DNA of 64,000 nucleotides from Algorimicrobium hallyeonense (GTDB lineage: Bacteria > Bacteroidota > Bacteroidia > Flavobacteriales > Flavobacteriaceae). Each line of letters opens with the position of its first letter. The first letter of the stretch is position 1. This document shows positions 19,261 through 27,778 of this stretch, in pieces. The notes under the pieces are model-generated. The model did not search any database, had not been told where the DNA came from, and saw only the letters and a list, made by a program, of their open reading frames with translations. The DNA is taken from NCBI RefSeq assembly GCF_042657385.1, contig NZ_JBHSLA010000004.1, forward strand, positions 186,001 through 250,000, given 5' to 3'. The position numbers were made by a program, and so were the translations under genes.

Positions 19261-20190
19261 TTAAAAATAAATATCAAATTTTTGAATAATTGCCATAAAA
19301 TCCATTAAAAATGCGACTCCTATATGAATAATAATTCCGCCAATAATAGATTTACTGTGTAAAGAAATAACACCTAAAAGGTAACCGCCAAATATTGAGC
19401 CTATAATTTCTCCAGTAGGTTTTCCAACATGAAAAAAAACATACAATGCTACCATAGGTAATATAGACTTTGAGCCCAAAATTTTAACCATACTTAAAAC
19501 AAGAAATCCTCTAAAAAACCATTCTATAGAGATAAAATCTAATAAATATACAGGTTCATAAATAGCTAAAGCATGCATCTTATTTATGGTGTTACCTGTA
19601 TAACCAATTGAAGGGTATTGATTTAAAAAACCAGGTTGAAATGATGCAATAATAATTACAGGAATTACAAATAGCAAAAGTAAAAAATAGGGTTTCCAAC
19701 TTAATTTTTTTGTTGAAAAACCATAAAAATTGGTGTTATACTTTTCGAAAAAATAATAGAAAAATAAAATTCCGAAGGAAAATATAAGGGTACGCATTGC
19801 TCTAGTGGCTATTTTAATATAAAAAAAAGCTTTTTCAGGTGCAGTATTTTCATAAATCCATTTGTAGTGTTCTAAAAAACCTAATCGTAAACTCACTAAA
19901 AGAATAGCAAATATGCTAGTAAACCAAAAACCACGCGATTTTATAAAGCTATAATCTGATTTTGTAAAAACTATTATGGCAATTGTTGCGTAATAAGCAA
20001 ATCCAAAAAACAAAAAATAAGACACTACAAGTAAAGACGTATTTATAGTATGACTTAAAAAATTTACGGCAAAATCTGAAACATGATTAATAGAGATAAA
20101 AACACTTAAAAACAATATAAAAATAAGGTATGTAGAGGTTTTATAATCTTCTTTTAAATGTGTCCTTATATATTTTACTATGGTTTTCAT
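19261..20190 (-). CDS. CPBP family intramembrane metalloprotease-like protein
   Basis: A 309-residue polytopic membrane protein with about eight helices and the CPBP (CAAX/Abi) domain in the C-terminal half. The motif 1 region reads SIEWFFRGF, so the usual EExxxR has Ile in place of the first Glu. Motif 2 is FFHVGKP and a last His is in HIGVAF. The family includes prenyl-protein-type and sorting proteases. It neighbours the MopE-repeat lipoprotein gene on the same strand, but a terminator and a relic sequence lie between them, so it is probably a separate unit. Confidence 0.8.
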   Translation of the reverse strand: MKTIVKYIRTHLKEDYKTSTYLIFILFLSVFISINHVSDFAVNFLSHTINTSLLVVSYFLFFGFAYYATIAIIVFTKSDYSFIKSRGFWFTSIFAILLVSLRLGFLEHYKWIYENTAPEKAFFYIKIATRAMRTLIFSFGILFFYYFFEKYNTNFYGFSTKKLSWKPYFLLLLFVIPVIIIASFQPGFLNQYPSIGYTGNTINKMHALAIYEPVYLLDFISIEWFFRGFLVLSMVKILGSKSILPMVALYVFFHVGKPTGEIIGSIFGGYLLGVISLHSKSIIGGIIIHIGVAFLMDFMAIIQKFDIYF

Positions 20191-20289
20191 TCTTAAATGG
20201 ATTTTAAAAATCTATTCGGTTTAAAAATTTTCATTTATCATAATATTACACGTATTATCCATACCGTTTTTTACAACAATTTCATAAGT

Positions 20290-20445
20290 TTATAATAGTA
20301 TCATCACCTTTTGCGTTTTCATAAATTTCATAAATGTCTGTACCTTCATTTCGACTATTGTCTATTCCCTTACTTTTAATTTTATTAGCTTATGGAATAA
20401 GAGTTTTGGAATCATCTTATAGTAACAGATTCTGTTCATGTTGTT
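20290..20445 (-). pseudogene. Decayed remnant of a MopE-repeat gene
   Basis: The minus strand aligns with the second metal-binding repeat of the neighbouring lipoprotein gene (about 20720-20860). The readable piece is IP*ANKIKSKGIDNSRNEG followed by TDIYEIYENAKGDD, against NPLADEIVGNGIDDNCDG and DIDIVEYYTDADGDG. It has an in-frame stop, the Cys has become Arg, and the acidic loop is degraded. It lies beyond the terminator of the intact gene, so it looks like a dead tandem copy. Confidence 0.7.
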
Positions 20446-20496
20446 GCTTGGTAAACCAGTACCTATAAAATGATTGGTAATTTATTGGGCAATAGA

Positions 20497-20539
20497 AAAA
20501 CTCCATATCAATAGTAAATAAATTGTGATATGGAGTTTT
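20497..20539 (-). terminator. Terminator of the MopE-repeat lipoprotein gene
   Basis: A perfect 14-bp stem (20497-20510 with 20526-20539) has a 15-nt loop. The T-run follows on the minus strand, 32 bp after the lipoprotein stop codon. Confidence 0.8.
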
Positions 20540-20570
20540 AGAGGTTTCAAAGTCTAGTTTGTGTTATTTT

Positions 20571-21263
20571 CTAGGTATTATCTTCACCATCACAATTACT
20601 GTCTATCCCATCATTTAAGAATTCTCTAGTATATGGGTGAATATTAGCATTTGTATCATCACAATCTAAATTATTATGTACACCAGCTGCTGGTGGCGGC
20701 AAAGCACTACCTGCTCCATAACCATCGCCATCTGCGTCTGTATAATATTCTACGATGTCTATATCTCCATCACAGTTATCGTCTATTCCATTACCTACAA
20801 TTTCATCGGCTAATGGATTTATAGCTGCATCATCATCATTACAGTCTCCTGCATAATATGAATACCCGCTAGGTATACTTTCATCAACCAATAATTCTAA
20901 AACTTCTCTTTCTTTACCAAAACCATCTCCATCGGCATCTACAAATAAAGTGATAGATATATAACCATTACAATCCTCATCAACTTCACTATCAAGAATT
21001 TCTGATGCTCCTGGATTTACAGTTGCATCGTTGTCATTACAATCCGTGTTATCCATTACGTAATTAGCGGGAGCGTAATTGGTTGCGTAAGAAGTGGGAG
21101 ATTCAGATGCATCGCCAAAGCCATCTTGATCTATGTCTGGCCAATAATTCTGGAAATCTTGAGGTGGAGTACTTATGCCATCCCCACATCCAGAGCCGAT
21201 AATAAATACAACTCCTACTAATAGTAATGTTGGTAAAATTGTTTTAAATACATGGTTTTTCAT
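20571..21263 (-). CDS. Lipoprotein with MopE-type metal-binding repeats
   Basis: A 230-residue exported, very acidic protein. After a hydrophobic signal, Cys26 sits in IGSGCGDG. This is a weak lipobox because position -3 is Gly rather than Leu. Three copies of a MopE-like motif follow (about residues 74-100, 140-166 and 200-226): DCNDNDA or similar, a Pro, then an acidic stretch ending DxNCDG. They are interleaved with DxDxDG loops (DIDQDGFGD, DADGDGFG, DADGDGYG) likely to bind calcium. It ends 4 residues after the last repeat, with no sorting domain. It is directly followed upstream (4-bp gap) by the Lgt-like gene, so the two form an operon. Confidence 0.85.
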   Translation of the reverse strand: MKNHVFKTILPTLLLVGVVFIIGSGCGDGISTPPQDFQNYWPDIDQDGFGDASESPTSYATNYAPANYVMDNTDCNDNDATVNPGASEILDSEVDEDCNGYISITLFVDADGDGFGKEREVLELLVDESIPSGYSYYAGDCNDDDAAINPLADEIVGNGIDDNCDGDIDIVEYYTDADGDGYGAGSALPPPAAGVHNNLDCDDTNANIHPYTREFLNDGIDSNCDGEDNT

Positions 21264-21267
21264 AATG

Positions 21268-22068
21268 TTAAGTATTAAGTGTGTTTATATTAATTTGTTT
21301 GTAGAATTTATAATAGAAATAAGCGGATATTGAAATAAGGCACAGCGCTATGAACTGGGAATGAGAAAATAAGTTATCTATAATAAAACCGCGTTCGTCT
21401 CCTCTAAAGAGTTCTAGTACGCCTCTTCCAAAAGCGTATAACATTAAATAGATTAGGAATACCTGACCTTTAAATTGTTGATGCTTTTTAACAAGTAACA
21501 GTATTAACATAATAGTAAATATCATACTGCTCTCATACAATTGCGTTGGGTGCACCTCCATGTTTTGCGTTTCTGGAAAAACCAATCCGAACCCACTTTC
21601 TGTTGGAGAGCCATAGCAACATCCTGCCGCAAAACAGCCCAATCGTCCAATTGCATGTACAATAGTTGTGGTTATTGCAAAAATATCTAGCATGGGCAAA
21701 ACTGGTATTTTATGCCTTTTTAAATACCAAATGACATAAGGAATGATAACGACAAATGAACCGTAAAACACAAAGCCACCTGAAAAGTTATCAGACATTA
21801 AGCTTGGATTTTGAAGATACAGCAATGGGTCTTGTAGGTAATAAAATAATTTGCCTCCCACAAAACCAGCAATAAAAATGCAATAGAAAAATGTGTTTGA
21901 TAGGTTGCTAATTCCCAACTCCTTTTTAGCGCGCCTTTTTGTGTAAATTGCTGCCACCAATGTTCCTAAAGCAATTAAGGCCGCATAAGAGTATATAGTG
22001 ATTTCCTGCATTCCAAGAATACGTGATAGAAAATCGGGTAGTGAAAAGCTGAAAATTTCTGGAAACAT
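21268..22068 (-). CDS. Prolipoprotein diacylglyceryl transferase-like protein (divergent Lgt paralogue)
   Basis: A 266-residue membrane protein with about seven helices and the Lgt fold. Conserved Lgt parts are the GRLG motif (Arg142), HPTQLYES (173-180) and GRGVLELFRGDE (Arg215, Glu219). However, the motif is GRLGCFAAGCCYG where Lgt has GRxGNFxNGE, so two residues essential in E. coli Lgt (Asn146, Glu151) are Cys here. The FHGG histidine is Tyr102. It may be a variant lipid transferase or have another function. It is the first gene of a two-gene operon with the MopE-repeat lipoprotein, which suggests a dedicated enzyme-substrate pair. Confidence 0.8.
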   Translation of the reverse strand: MFPEIFSFSLPDFLSRILGMQEITIYSYAALIALGTLVAAIYTKRRAKKELGISNLSNTFFYCIFIAGFVGGKLFYYLQDPLLYLQNPSLMSDNFSGGFVFYGSFVVIIPYVIWYLKRHKIPVLPMLDIFAITTTIVHAIGRLGCFAAGCCYGSPTESGFGLVFPETQNMEVHPTQLYESSMIFTIMLILLLVKKHQQFKGQVFLIYLMLYAFGRGVLELFRGDERGFIIDNLFSHSQFIALCLISISAYFYYKFYKQININTLNT

Positions 22069-22147
22069 TGAAACTATTGTTTAATTATTTTTTTGGTTGA
22101 AATACCTTGCCTAGTTTCTACTGGTAAAAAGTATATAAGTAGGATGA

Positions 22148-22189
22148 AAAAATCGCCAACAAAAAATAGAATTCCTACTGACGATTTTT
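22148..22189. terminator. Possible hairpin in the divergent gap upstream of the Lgt-like gene
   Basis: Arms AAAAATCG and CGATTTTT are separated by 26 nt, with partial further pairing. No gene reads into it, so it may be a leftover terminator or an operator. Confidence 0.3.
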
Positions 22190-22359
22190 AGGTTTGTTAA
22201 TTAATAGCTCATGCAAAATAAGGTGTAATGCAAAGACTACAAATCCCTATAAAAGGAAGGAGCTTTACCATTCAACGAACGTTGTCTTTCATTCTACGAA
22301 GTGAATATTTGTGCTATAATAAAAAACAGCTTATGTTTGTGTCCTCTTAAAATAGAACC

Positions 22360-22878
22360 ATGGAAGGACAAATAATAAACCTATTAATGTTTACGATTCC
22401 AGCAATAATTACTGGATTAATTGCTTATTACTTTTTTAAAGAACATACCAAGAATGAAGATGGCCGACGCAGGTTTTTATTACATAAAGACATGCAAACT
22501 AACAGCATGCCCATTCGTTTGCAAGCTTATGAACGTATGGCACTTTTTCTAGAACGTATTACACCTTCAAAATTACTGATTCGTGTAGCACCACTTTCTT
22601 CCAATAAAGAAGATTACGAGTCTTTATTAATTCAAAGTATTGAGCAGGAATTTGAACACAACCTATCCCAACAAATCTATTTAACGGACGATTGCTGGAA
22701 TATTATTACAGCAGCTAAAAATGCAACCATGCAACTTATTAGAAAAGCCGCGTTGCTAGAAAAAACAGATACGGCTAACAAACTACGGGAAGTGGTTCTA
22801 ACGGAAATGATGGAAAAGCGTGCACCTAGTGATGCTGCTTTATCATTTATTAAACAAGAAGTTGGCGAAATGTGGTAG
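22360..22878 (+). CDS. Conserved hypothetical membrane-anchored protein
   Basis: A 172-residue protein with one N-terminal membrane helix (about 7-25) and a helical cytosolic part. It contains PIRLQAYERMALFLERITP and a charged C-terminal region ending SFIKQEVGEMW. The sequence is well formed and typical of widespread flavobacterial proteins without known function (possibly the DUF7935 group, from memory). It is followed 98 bp later by another small gene. Confidence 0.75.
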   Translation: MEGQIINLLMFTIPAIITGLIAYYFFKEHTKNEDGRRRFLLHKDMQTNSMPIRLQAYERMALFLERITPSKLLIRVAPLSSNKEDYESLLIQSIEQEFEHNLSQQIYLTDDCWNIITAAKNATMQLIRKAALLEKTDTANKLREVVLTEMMEKRAPSDAALSFIKQEVGEMW

Positions 22879-22976
22879 AAATTTTGTAATATTAGTTGTC
22901 ATATCGAATTTAAAAATGAAATCTTTTTGAAATCATATCTAACTGCATACTAGCATTTACAATAAACTAACAGAAA

Positions 22977-23453
22977 ATGGTTGATATTATCCTAAATACT
23001 AAAAAAATTAATTATTCTTCAAACTTGAAGGCTGATAGTTTAAAGAATAAAATAGAAGAACTCTTTAATCAAAGTAACTCTACTTTTGTTGGTGATTTCA
23101 CCAATCAAAATAAATTTTCCGTTTATGATAAATGGTCGGTTATTGCCTGGGATGTGCCAAATTTCAAAAGGAAGTCCGCTTATTTAGAGGGCGAAATCTT
23201 AAAATCAGCAAAAGGAACTTTGTTAAATTTAAACATGAGGCCAAATACCATGTTGTCGGTCGGCCCCATTCTTGCTGTATTATTTGGAATAATTCTTATA
23301 ATAGCAACAAGATTGAATACAGGCAATTCACGCTTCCAATTTATAGGCTTGTTCTTTATTTTGGTAGGCATTTTATATTACGCGCTTGGCAGTTATTCAA
23401 GAAATAGACTGCTAAACAATTTTGAGAAAAATTTGGGCTTACAAAAGATTTAA
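22977..23453 (+). CDS. Hypothetical protein with two C-terminal membrane helices
   Basis: A 158-residue protein with a soluble N-terminal domain of about 90 residues and two membrane helices (about 94-111 and 121-140) joined by a short polar loop, ending in a basic tail. I do not recognise a family. A shorter frame inside it (23132-23407) is a shadow. A disrupted membrane protein gene follows. Confidence 0.65.
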   Translation: MVDIILNTKKINYSSNLKADSLKNKIEELFNQSNSTFVGDFTNQNKFSVYDKWSVIAWDVPNFKRKSAYLEGEILKSAKGTLLNLNMRPNTMLSVGPILAVLFGIILIIATRLNTGNSRFQFIGLFFILVGILYYALGSYSRNRLLNNFEKNLGLQKI

Positions 23454-23461
23454 TTAGAAAA

Positions 23462-23824
23462 ATGACAGCTTCATGTTTTTAATTACCAGAATACTACTTC
23501 ATCCTATTAGTTATTTTAGCCGGTTATTAGCCACCACTCACTATAAACCCCATTTTTATGGCGTTAGCGGGAATTTTCATACTTCAAATTATTTTTAAAA
23601 ACAGTATTTCAGGAATAGCGCTTGGAATACTTTTCTTTTTAGTCAACCTGTATTTTTTAGGAGCTCTACTTTCAGAATTTAATAAGCGCGCATAACAACT
23701 ACTATTTGTGGGTTTAACTATTTGGATAGCAGATTTTCTAGTATCCGTGTTTCTGATTTATAAATATGTAACCCATAAAATAAAGAGAAACTCTCAAACA
23801 GAATTAAACCATCCAAATATTTAA
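23462..23824 (+). pseudogene. Disrupted small membrane protein gene
   Basis: One frame from 23462 to 23824 reads as a continuous hydrophobic protein broken by three stop codons. The pieces are LPEYYFILLVILAGY, then PPLTINPIFMALAGIFILQ, a helix-rich part ending SEFNKRA, and LLFVGLTIWIADFLVSVF with a basic tail ending NHPNI. The first internal stop seems to come from a lost T in a TATTTAG context, compensated downstream. The protein would have about four membrane helices and 110 residues. I recall intact homologues in other flavobacteria, but this needs a search. Confidence 0.65.
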
Positions 23825-23874
23825 TTAAAATTGAGGATTCCGTTGCTAATCCTTACGAATTAATACCTAAAAGT

Positions 23875-24768
23875 TTATTCCTTGTTTTTTGTATGCCGTT
23901 TCTCCGCATACTCATAACCTTGTTGCCACCAAGTGGTCATTAGTCGCTTACTAAATATCAACGAATTCTCCGTTAAGCTTGATGGTGTGTAATATAAATT
24001 GAGTTTAACACCTCTATTTTTTGCAGCCAATTTGCCAATAAGAATATCATTTCGTTCTACTTGATTTAATAAATGTCCAAATAGGTTAATCATTAATGAA
24101 AATGGGTTTTTTCCTAGTACTTTTTGATGCTCAATATTTTCGGCTTCTAATATAATTGCATCCACTTCAGTAGCACCTCTATTTATGGCTTCACGGATTG
24201 GCACTACACAGCCCAAACCGCCATCAGCATATTCAAAACCATTAACTTTGGCAATGGACATAAATGGAATATAGTTACATGAAATCCAAATCCAATTACA
24301 GAACTCATCATAAGTACAATCCTTAATCGATTTATACTCCACTGAATTTTTGGACAGATTTGAAACAGTAGCAACAACGTCCTTATTTTCTGCACGGATT
24401 TTTAAATATTCTTCTTTCGTAAATTTCCGCTTAATATGCCGCCTCAAGGCTTTACTCTCGCCAAATGTTCGTTTTCTTCGAATAAATTGCCATATTGAGT
24501 TTACAAAATCAATAGATACATATTCACGATCTCCTTTTTTACGCTGCACAAATGGACTAACACTAAAAATATCATGTTGTTGCACATTGGTATACATATC
24601 ATACAATTTTGGAATATTCCCAATGGCTAAATGTGGAATTAATAAACTTCCTGTAGATGTCCCTAGAAACATATCGTAAGTTTTACCCTCTTTTTCCATT
24701 AAATATTGGGCTACACCTCCGGCATAAGCGCCTTTACTCCCTCCTCCTGATATAACTAATGCTTTCAT
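23875..24768 (-). CDS. Patatin-like phospholipase (catalytic dyad intact)
   Basis: A 297-residue patatin-domain lipid acyl hydrolase. The glycine-rich oxyanion motif is GGGSKGAYAGG (near residue 8), the nucleophile Ser is in GTSTG (near 38) and the catalytic Asp is in YADGGLG (near 182). It has no signal peptide. Its start overlaps the stop of the upstream patatin gene by 4 nt, so the two are translationally coupled paralogues. The substrate (phospholipid or other acyl ester) is not known. Confidence 0.9.
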   Translation of the reverse strand: MKALVISGGGSKGAYAGGVAQYLMEKEGKTYDMFLGTSTGSLLIPHLAIGNIPKLYDMYTNVQQHDIFSVSPFVQRKKGDREYVSIDFVNSIWQFIRRKRTFGESKALRRHIKRKFTKEEYLKIRAENKDVVATVSNLSKNSVEYKSIKDCTYDEFCNWIWISCNYIPFMSIAKVNGFEYADGGLGCVVPIREAINRGATEVDAIILEAENIEHQKVLGKNPFSLMINLFGHLLNQVERNDILIGKLAAKNRGVKLNLYYTPSSLTENSLIFSKRLMTTWWQQGYEYAEKRHTKNKE

Positions 24769-25691
24769 TGCTCTGGTATTGTTTCGGTTTCTATTTCTAA
24801 CGGGCTTGTTTCTGTGTTTTTATATTTAGCAAAATCGAAACCACTTTGCCACCACTTGGTCATTTTTTCCTTATCAAAAACTAATGAATTGATCGTTAAA
24901 ACCGTTGGTGTATAATAAAAATTAATTATCGCATTTTGATTATTGGCAACAAACTTCCCAATCCGTACATTCTGACTTTCAATTCTATCCAACATAAACG
25001 CAAACATATTAGTTAATTGTGAAAATGCATTGATGGATGGCATTCTATTAAAAGCCGTGACTTCTGTTTGCAATATAATAGCATCCACCGTTGTGGCGCC
25101 ACGCCTAATAGCTTCTTCAATTGGCACCATGGAACCTAATCCACCATTTGCATACTCACAGCCATCCTTTTTAACTAAAGTCATAAACGGTGTGTAATTG
25201 CACGAAATCCAGATCCATTCGCAATATTCCTCATAGCTAAAATCGTTAATCGATTTATATTCCACCTGGTTTAAAGATAAATTTGAAACCGTTACTACCA
25301 CATCGGTTTTAGAAGCTTTTAAAAGGTTGAACTCACTTTCTGAAAGGGTTTTCTGAATCAGTTTTTTTAAATTATAACTTTCGCCAAATGTTTTACTGCC
25401 ACGCAGTAAATTCCGAAGAACGTTAAAGTGATTAATCCCAATAGTTTCAACCCCTTTCTTTTTTTTGATGGTAAATGGCCGACGATTAAAAATGGCATTT
25501 TGATTGACATTGGTATACACATTTTTTATTTTCTCCACATTTTTTAATCCCAAATGCGACACCAATAAACTCCCTGTTGATGTGCCTATAAGCAAATCAT
25601 ACTCATGCCCTTTTTCCTCAATTAAATATTGCGCCACACCTCCTGCAAACGCACCTTTACTTCCTCCTCCTGAAATGACTAAAGCACGCAT
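24765..25691 (-). CDS. Patatin-like protein with catalytic Asp replaced by Asn
   Basis: A 308-residue paralogue of the downstream patatin gene, similar along its whole length. The motifs GGGSKGAFAGG and GTSTG are kept, but the dyad motif reads YANGGLG: the codon is AAT, so the usual Asp is Asn. If the Asp is needed as in other patatins, this copy should be inactive or very weak. It could act as a partner or regulator of its neighbour. The C-terminus carries an extra acidic, Thr-rich tail. Confidence 0.88.
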   Translation of the reverse strand: MRALVISGGGSKGAFAGGVAQYLIEEKGHEYDLLIGTSTGSLLVSHLGLKNVEKIKNVYTNVNQNAIFNRRPFTIKKKKGVETIGINHFNVLRNLLRGSKTFGESYNLKKLIQKTLSESEFNLLKASKTDVVVTVSNLSLNQVEYKSINDFSYEEYCEWIWISCNYTPFMTLVKKDGCEYANGGLGSMVPIEEAIRRGATTVDAIILQTEVTAFNRMPSINAFSQLTNMFAFMLDRIESQNVRIGKFVANNQNAIINFYYTPTVLTINSLVFDKEKMTKWWQSGFDFAKYKNTETSPLEIETETIPEQ

Positions 25692-25696
25692 ATTTA

Positions 25697-27697
25697 TTAA
25701 TTTTTCATAGTTAAACGTTGAATAATATCGGCGTATTTTTCCGTATTGGATAAAACTTCTATTAAATTTTTAGCAAACGATTTAAATCGCCAATTATAAT
25801 GATGTGATGCATCCATTAAGTTTAAAATAGCCGGTTCAGGAAATACTTGTAATGCATTTAAATATGAAAAAGCACCTTGACGAACCTCAAAACTATAATC
25901 AGCAGATGTATAGGATACCAATTCATTAAAATACAGCTGTTTATTTGTTTCGTCATATTCCGGTGTTGATAACGCTAAAACCAGCCACAGCAATCGCACA
26001 TTTTTATCATTAAACCCAACAATTGCTTTTGTCTGATTTAAATAGTCTACGCGTTTATCTGGAAAATTCACCCATAAATTATACAGCGCAGATTCTATTG
26101 TCATGTAAGATTTATCAGATAATAACGATTCATAATTTGTTTTTAATACTAATGGAATTTTCGTGAGGTTTTTTGAGATGGCTTGGCGCACTTTTAAACC
26201 ATCATTAAAATTAGCAGCCGTTATGCGCCCTGGAACTTGGGCCACAATTTTAGCTTTGGCTTCCGCAGATAATGGTGCTGATAAGTAATAATCGCATTTG
26301 GCATTTTTAGCTTCGCAATCTGCCATTAGATATTCTTGAATGAACTGCGATTGCTCCAAACTTGCCAAAGCTTCATTATAAGGAAATGTTTCGGCCTCCA
26401 ACCAAACAGCCACAAAAGCATCTAAATTTTGTCCACTTGTCTTTTCAGATTCATGAATGAAATGGGTTGTTTCTACGTTTTTAAATTTATAGATTTCTAA
26501 ATAGTTTTTAATGGCCGTTTTAAACGCGTCATCGCCTATTTTTTCACGCAAAGCATGCAGAACCCAAGCACCTTTTTTATAAAATGTGGTACTACTCGAT
26601 TTCGGGTTCAATAAAGAAGTCCCTTCCTTCCGACTATCTTGTTCTAATAATTCCTGCGCATATTCATACAAACGCATATAGTAATAATTTTTACCAAAAA
26701 CGTCTTGTTCCGCTAATAGCGCATAATACGTAGAAAAACCTTCTTGCAACCAATGATGTGTTCCGGACGTTTCTGTTACCAAATTACCAAACCATTGATG
26801 TGCTAACTCGTGCGCATTTACATTCACATAATTTCTGTCGTGAAACGCAATAGAATCTATAACAAACGAATCTGCAAAAATAGTAGTTCCCGTGTTTTCC
26901 ATACCTGAATACAAAAAATCATGAACAGGAACTTGCTTATAATTTTGCCATGGATATGGAACACCAATTTCAGTTTCCAAAAAATTAAACATCTGCTTGG
27001 TATACCTGTAGGTTGGTTCCGCTTTTATAGAATCTTCCGGATAATAATACATCTCTAACGGAATTCCGCTTTCCGATATGTCCTCACTTTTATCATAATT
27101 ACCAATAGCCAAAGCTACTAAATAACTGGCCATGGGCTGTTTCATATTATAACTCCAAATTGTATTAGCACCATTAATCTGTTTATCAACAAGTTTTCCA
27201 TTGGCAATAACTTGATAGTGAGAATCGAATTCAACGGTTAAATCGAATTCTATTTTATCATTCATATCATCTATACTCGGCAACCAATTACTGGTGTATT
27301 TACCTTGCCCCTGACTCCAAATTTGATTGGGTGCTTTCGTATCCCAACCAACAAAATACAATGCTTTTTTAGGATTAGCTGTAAATTGAAGTACGATCGT
27401 GTTTTCTTTTGAAGGTTTAAAAGCATTAAATAGAATGAGCCTTTTACCATCATTTTCAAACCTGATTTTACTACCATTCCACAAAACTTTAGAAAACGTC
27501 ATATTTTGTGAATCTAAAAAAATAGAATCAGTAGATTTTAAAATATCAAAAACAACGGTGAGGTTTCCCGAAACACTTTTAGTGGAAACATTTGGCACAA
27601 CATACGCTTGAACCTGTTTAAAATCCACATAATCTGTTTGTTGCGAAAAAGCAATGCTACTGAATAAGAAACCAACTAGGGCTAATAAATATTTCAT
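25697..27697 (-). CDS. M1 family aminopeptidase, secreted
   Basis: A 666-residue gluzincin peptidase. The start is the ATG at 27697, which gives a clean signal peptide (MKYLLALVGFLFSSIAFSQ). The longer frame to 27790 would run into the recG start and encodes nothing conserved. The exopeptidase motif is SGMENTG (near 263), zinc ligands are in HELAHQWFG (near 293) and the third ligand Glu is in LQEGFSTY. A C-terminal helical region follows. It probably trims peptides in the periplasm or outside the cell. It lies 5 bp upstream of the first patatin gene, so all three may be co-transcribed. Confidence 0.93.
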   Translation of the reverse strand: MKYLLALVGFLFSSIAFSQQTDYVDFKQVQAYVVPNVSTKSVSGNLTVVFDILKSTDSIFLDSQNMTFSKVLWNGSKIRFENDGKRLILFNAFKPSKENTIVLQFTANPKKALYFVGWDTKAPNQIWSQGQGKYTSNWLPSIDDMNDKIEFDLTVEFDSHYQVIANGKLVDKQINGANTIWSYNMKQPMASYLVALAIGNYDKSEDISESGIPLEMYYYPEDSIKAEPTYRYTKQMFNFLETEIGVPYPWQNYKQVPVHDFLYSGMENTGTTIFADSFVIDSIAFHDRNYVNVNAHELAHQWFGNLVTETSGTHHWLQEGFSTYYALLAEQDVFGKNYYYMRLYEYAQELLEQDSRKEGTSLLNPKSSSTTFYKKGAWVLHALREKIGDDAFKTAIKNYLEIYKFKNVETTHFIHESEKTSGQNLDAFVAVWLEAETFPYNEALASLEQSQFIQEYLMADCEAKNAKCDYYLSAPLSAEAKAKIVAQVPGRITAANFNDGLKVRQAISKNLTKIPLVLKTNYESLLSDKSYMTIESALYNLWVNFPDKRVDYLNQTKAIVGFNDKNVRLLWLVLALSTPEYDETNKQLYFNELVSYTSADYSFEVRQGAFSYLNALQVFPEPAILNLMDASHHYNWRFKSFAKNLIEVLSNTEKYADIIQRLTMKN

Positions 27698-27778
27698 AGT
27701 GTAATTTAAGCAAAGACTGCCCCAAAATACAAAAATTTGCATTTTATGAATTGATTGAAATGACTTAAATTCGCTTTT

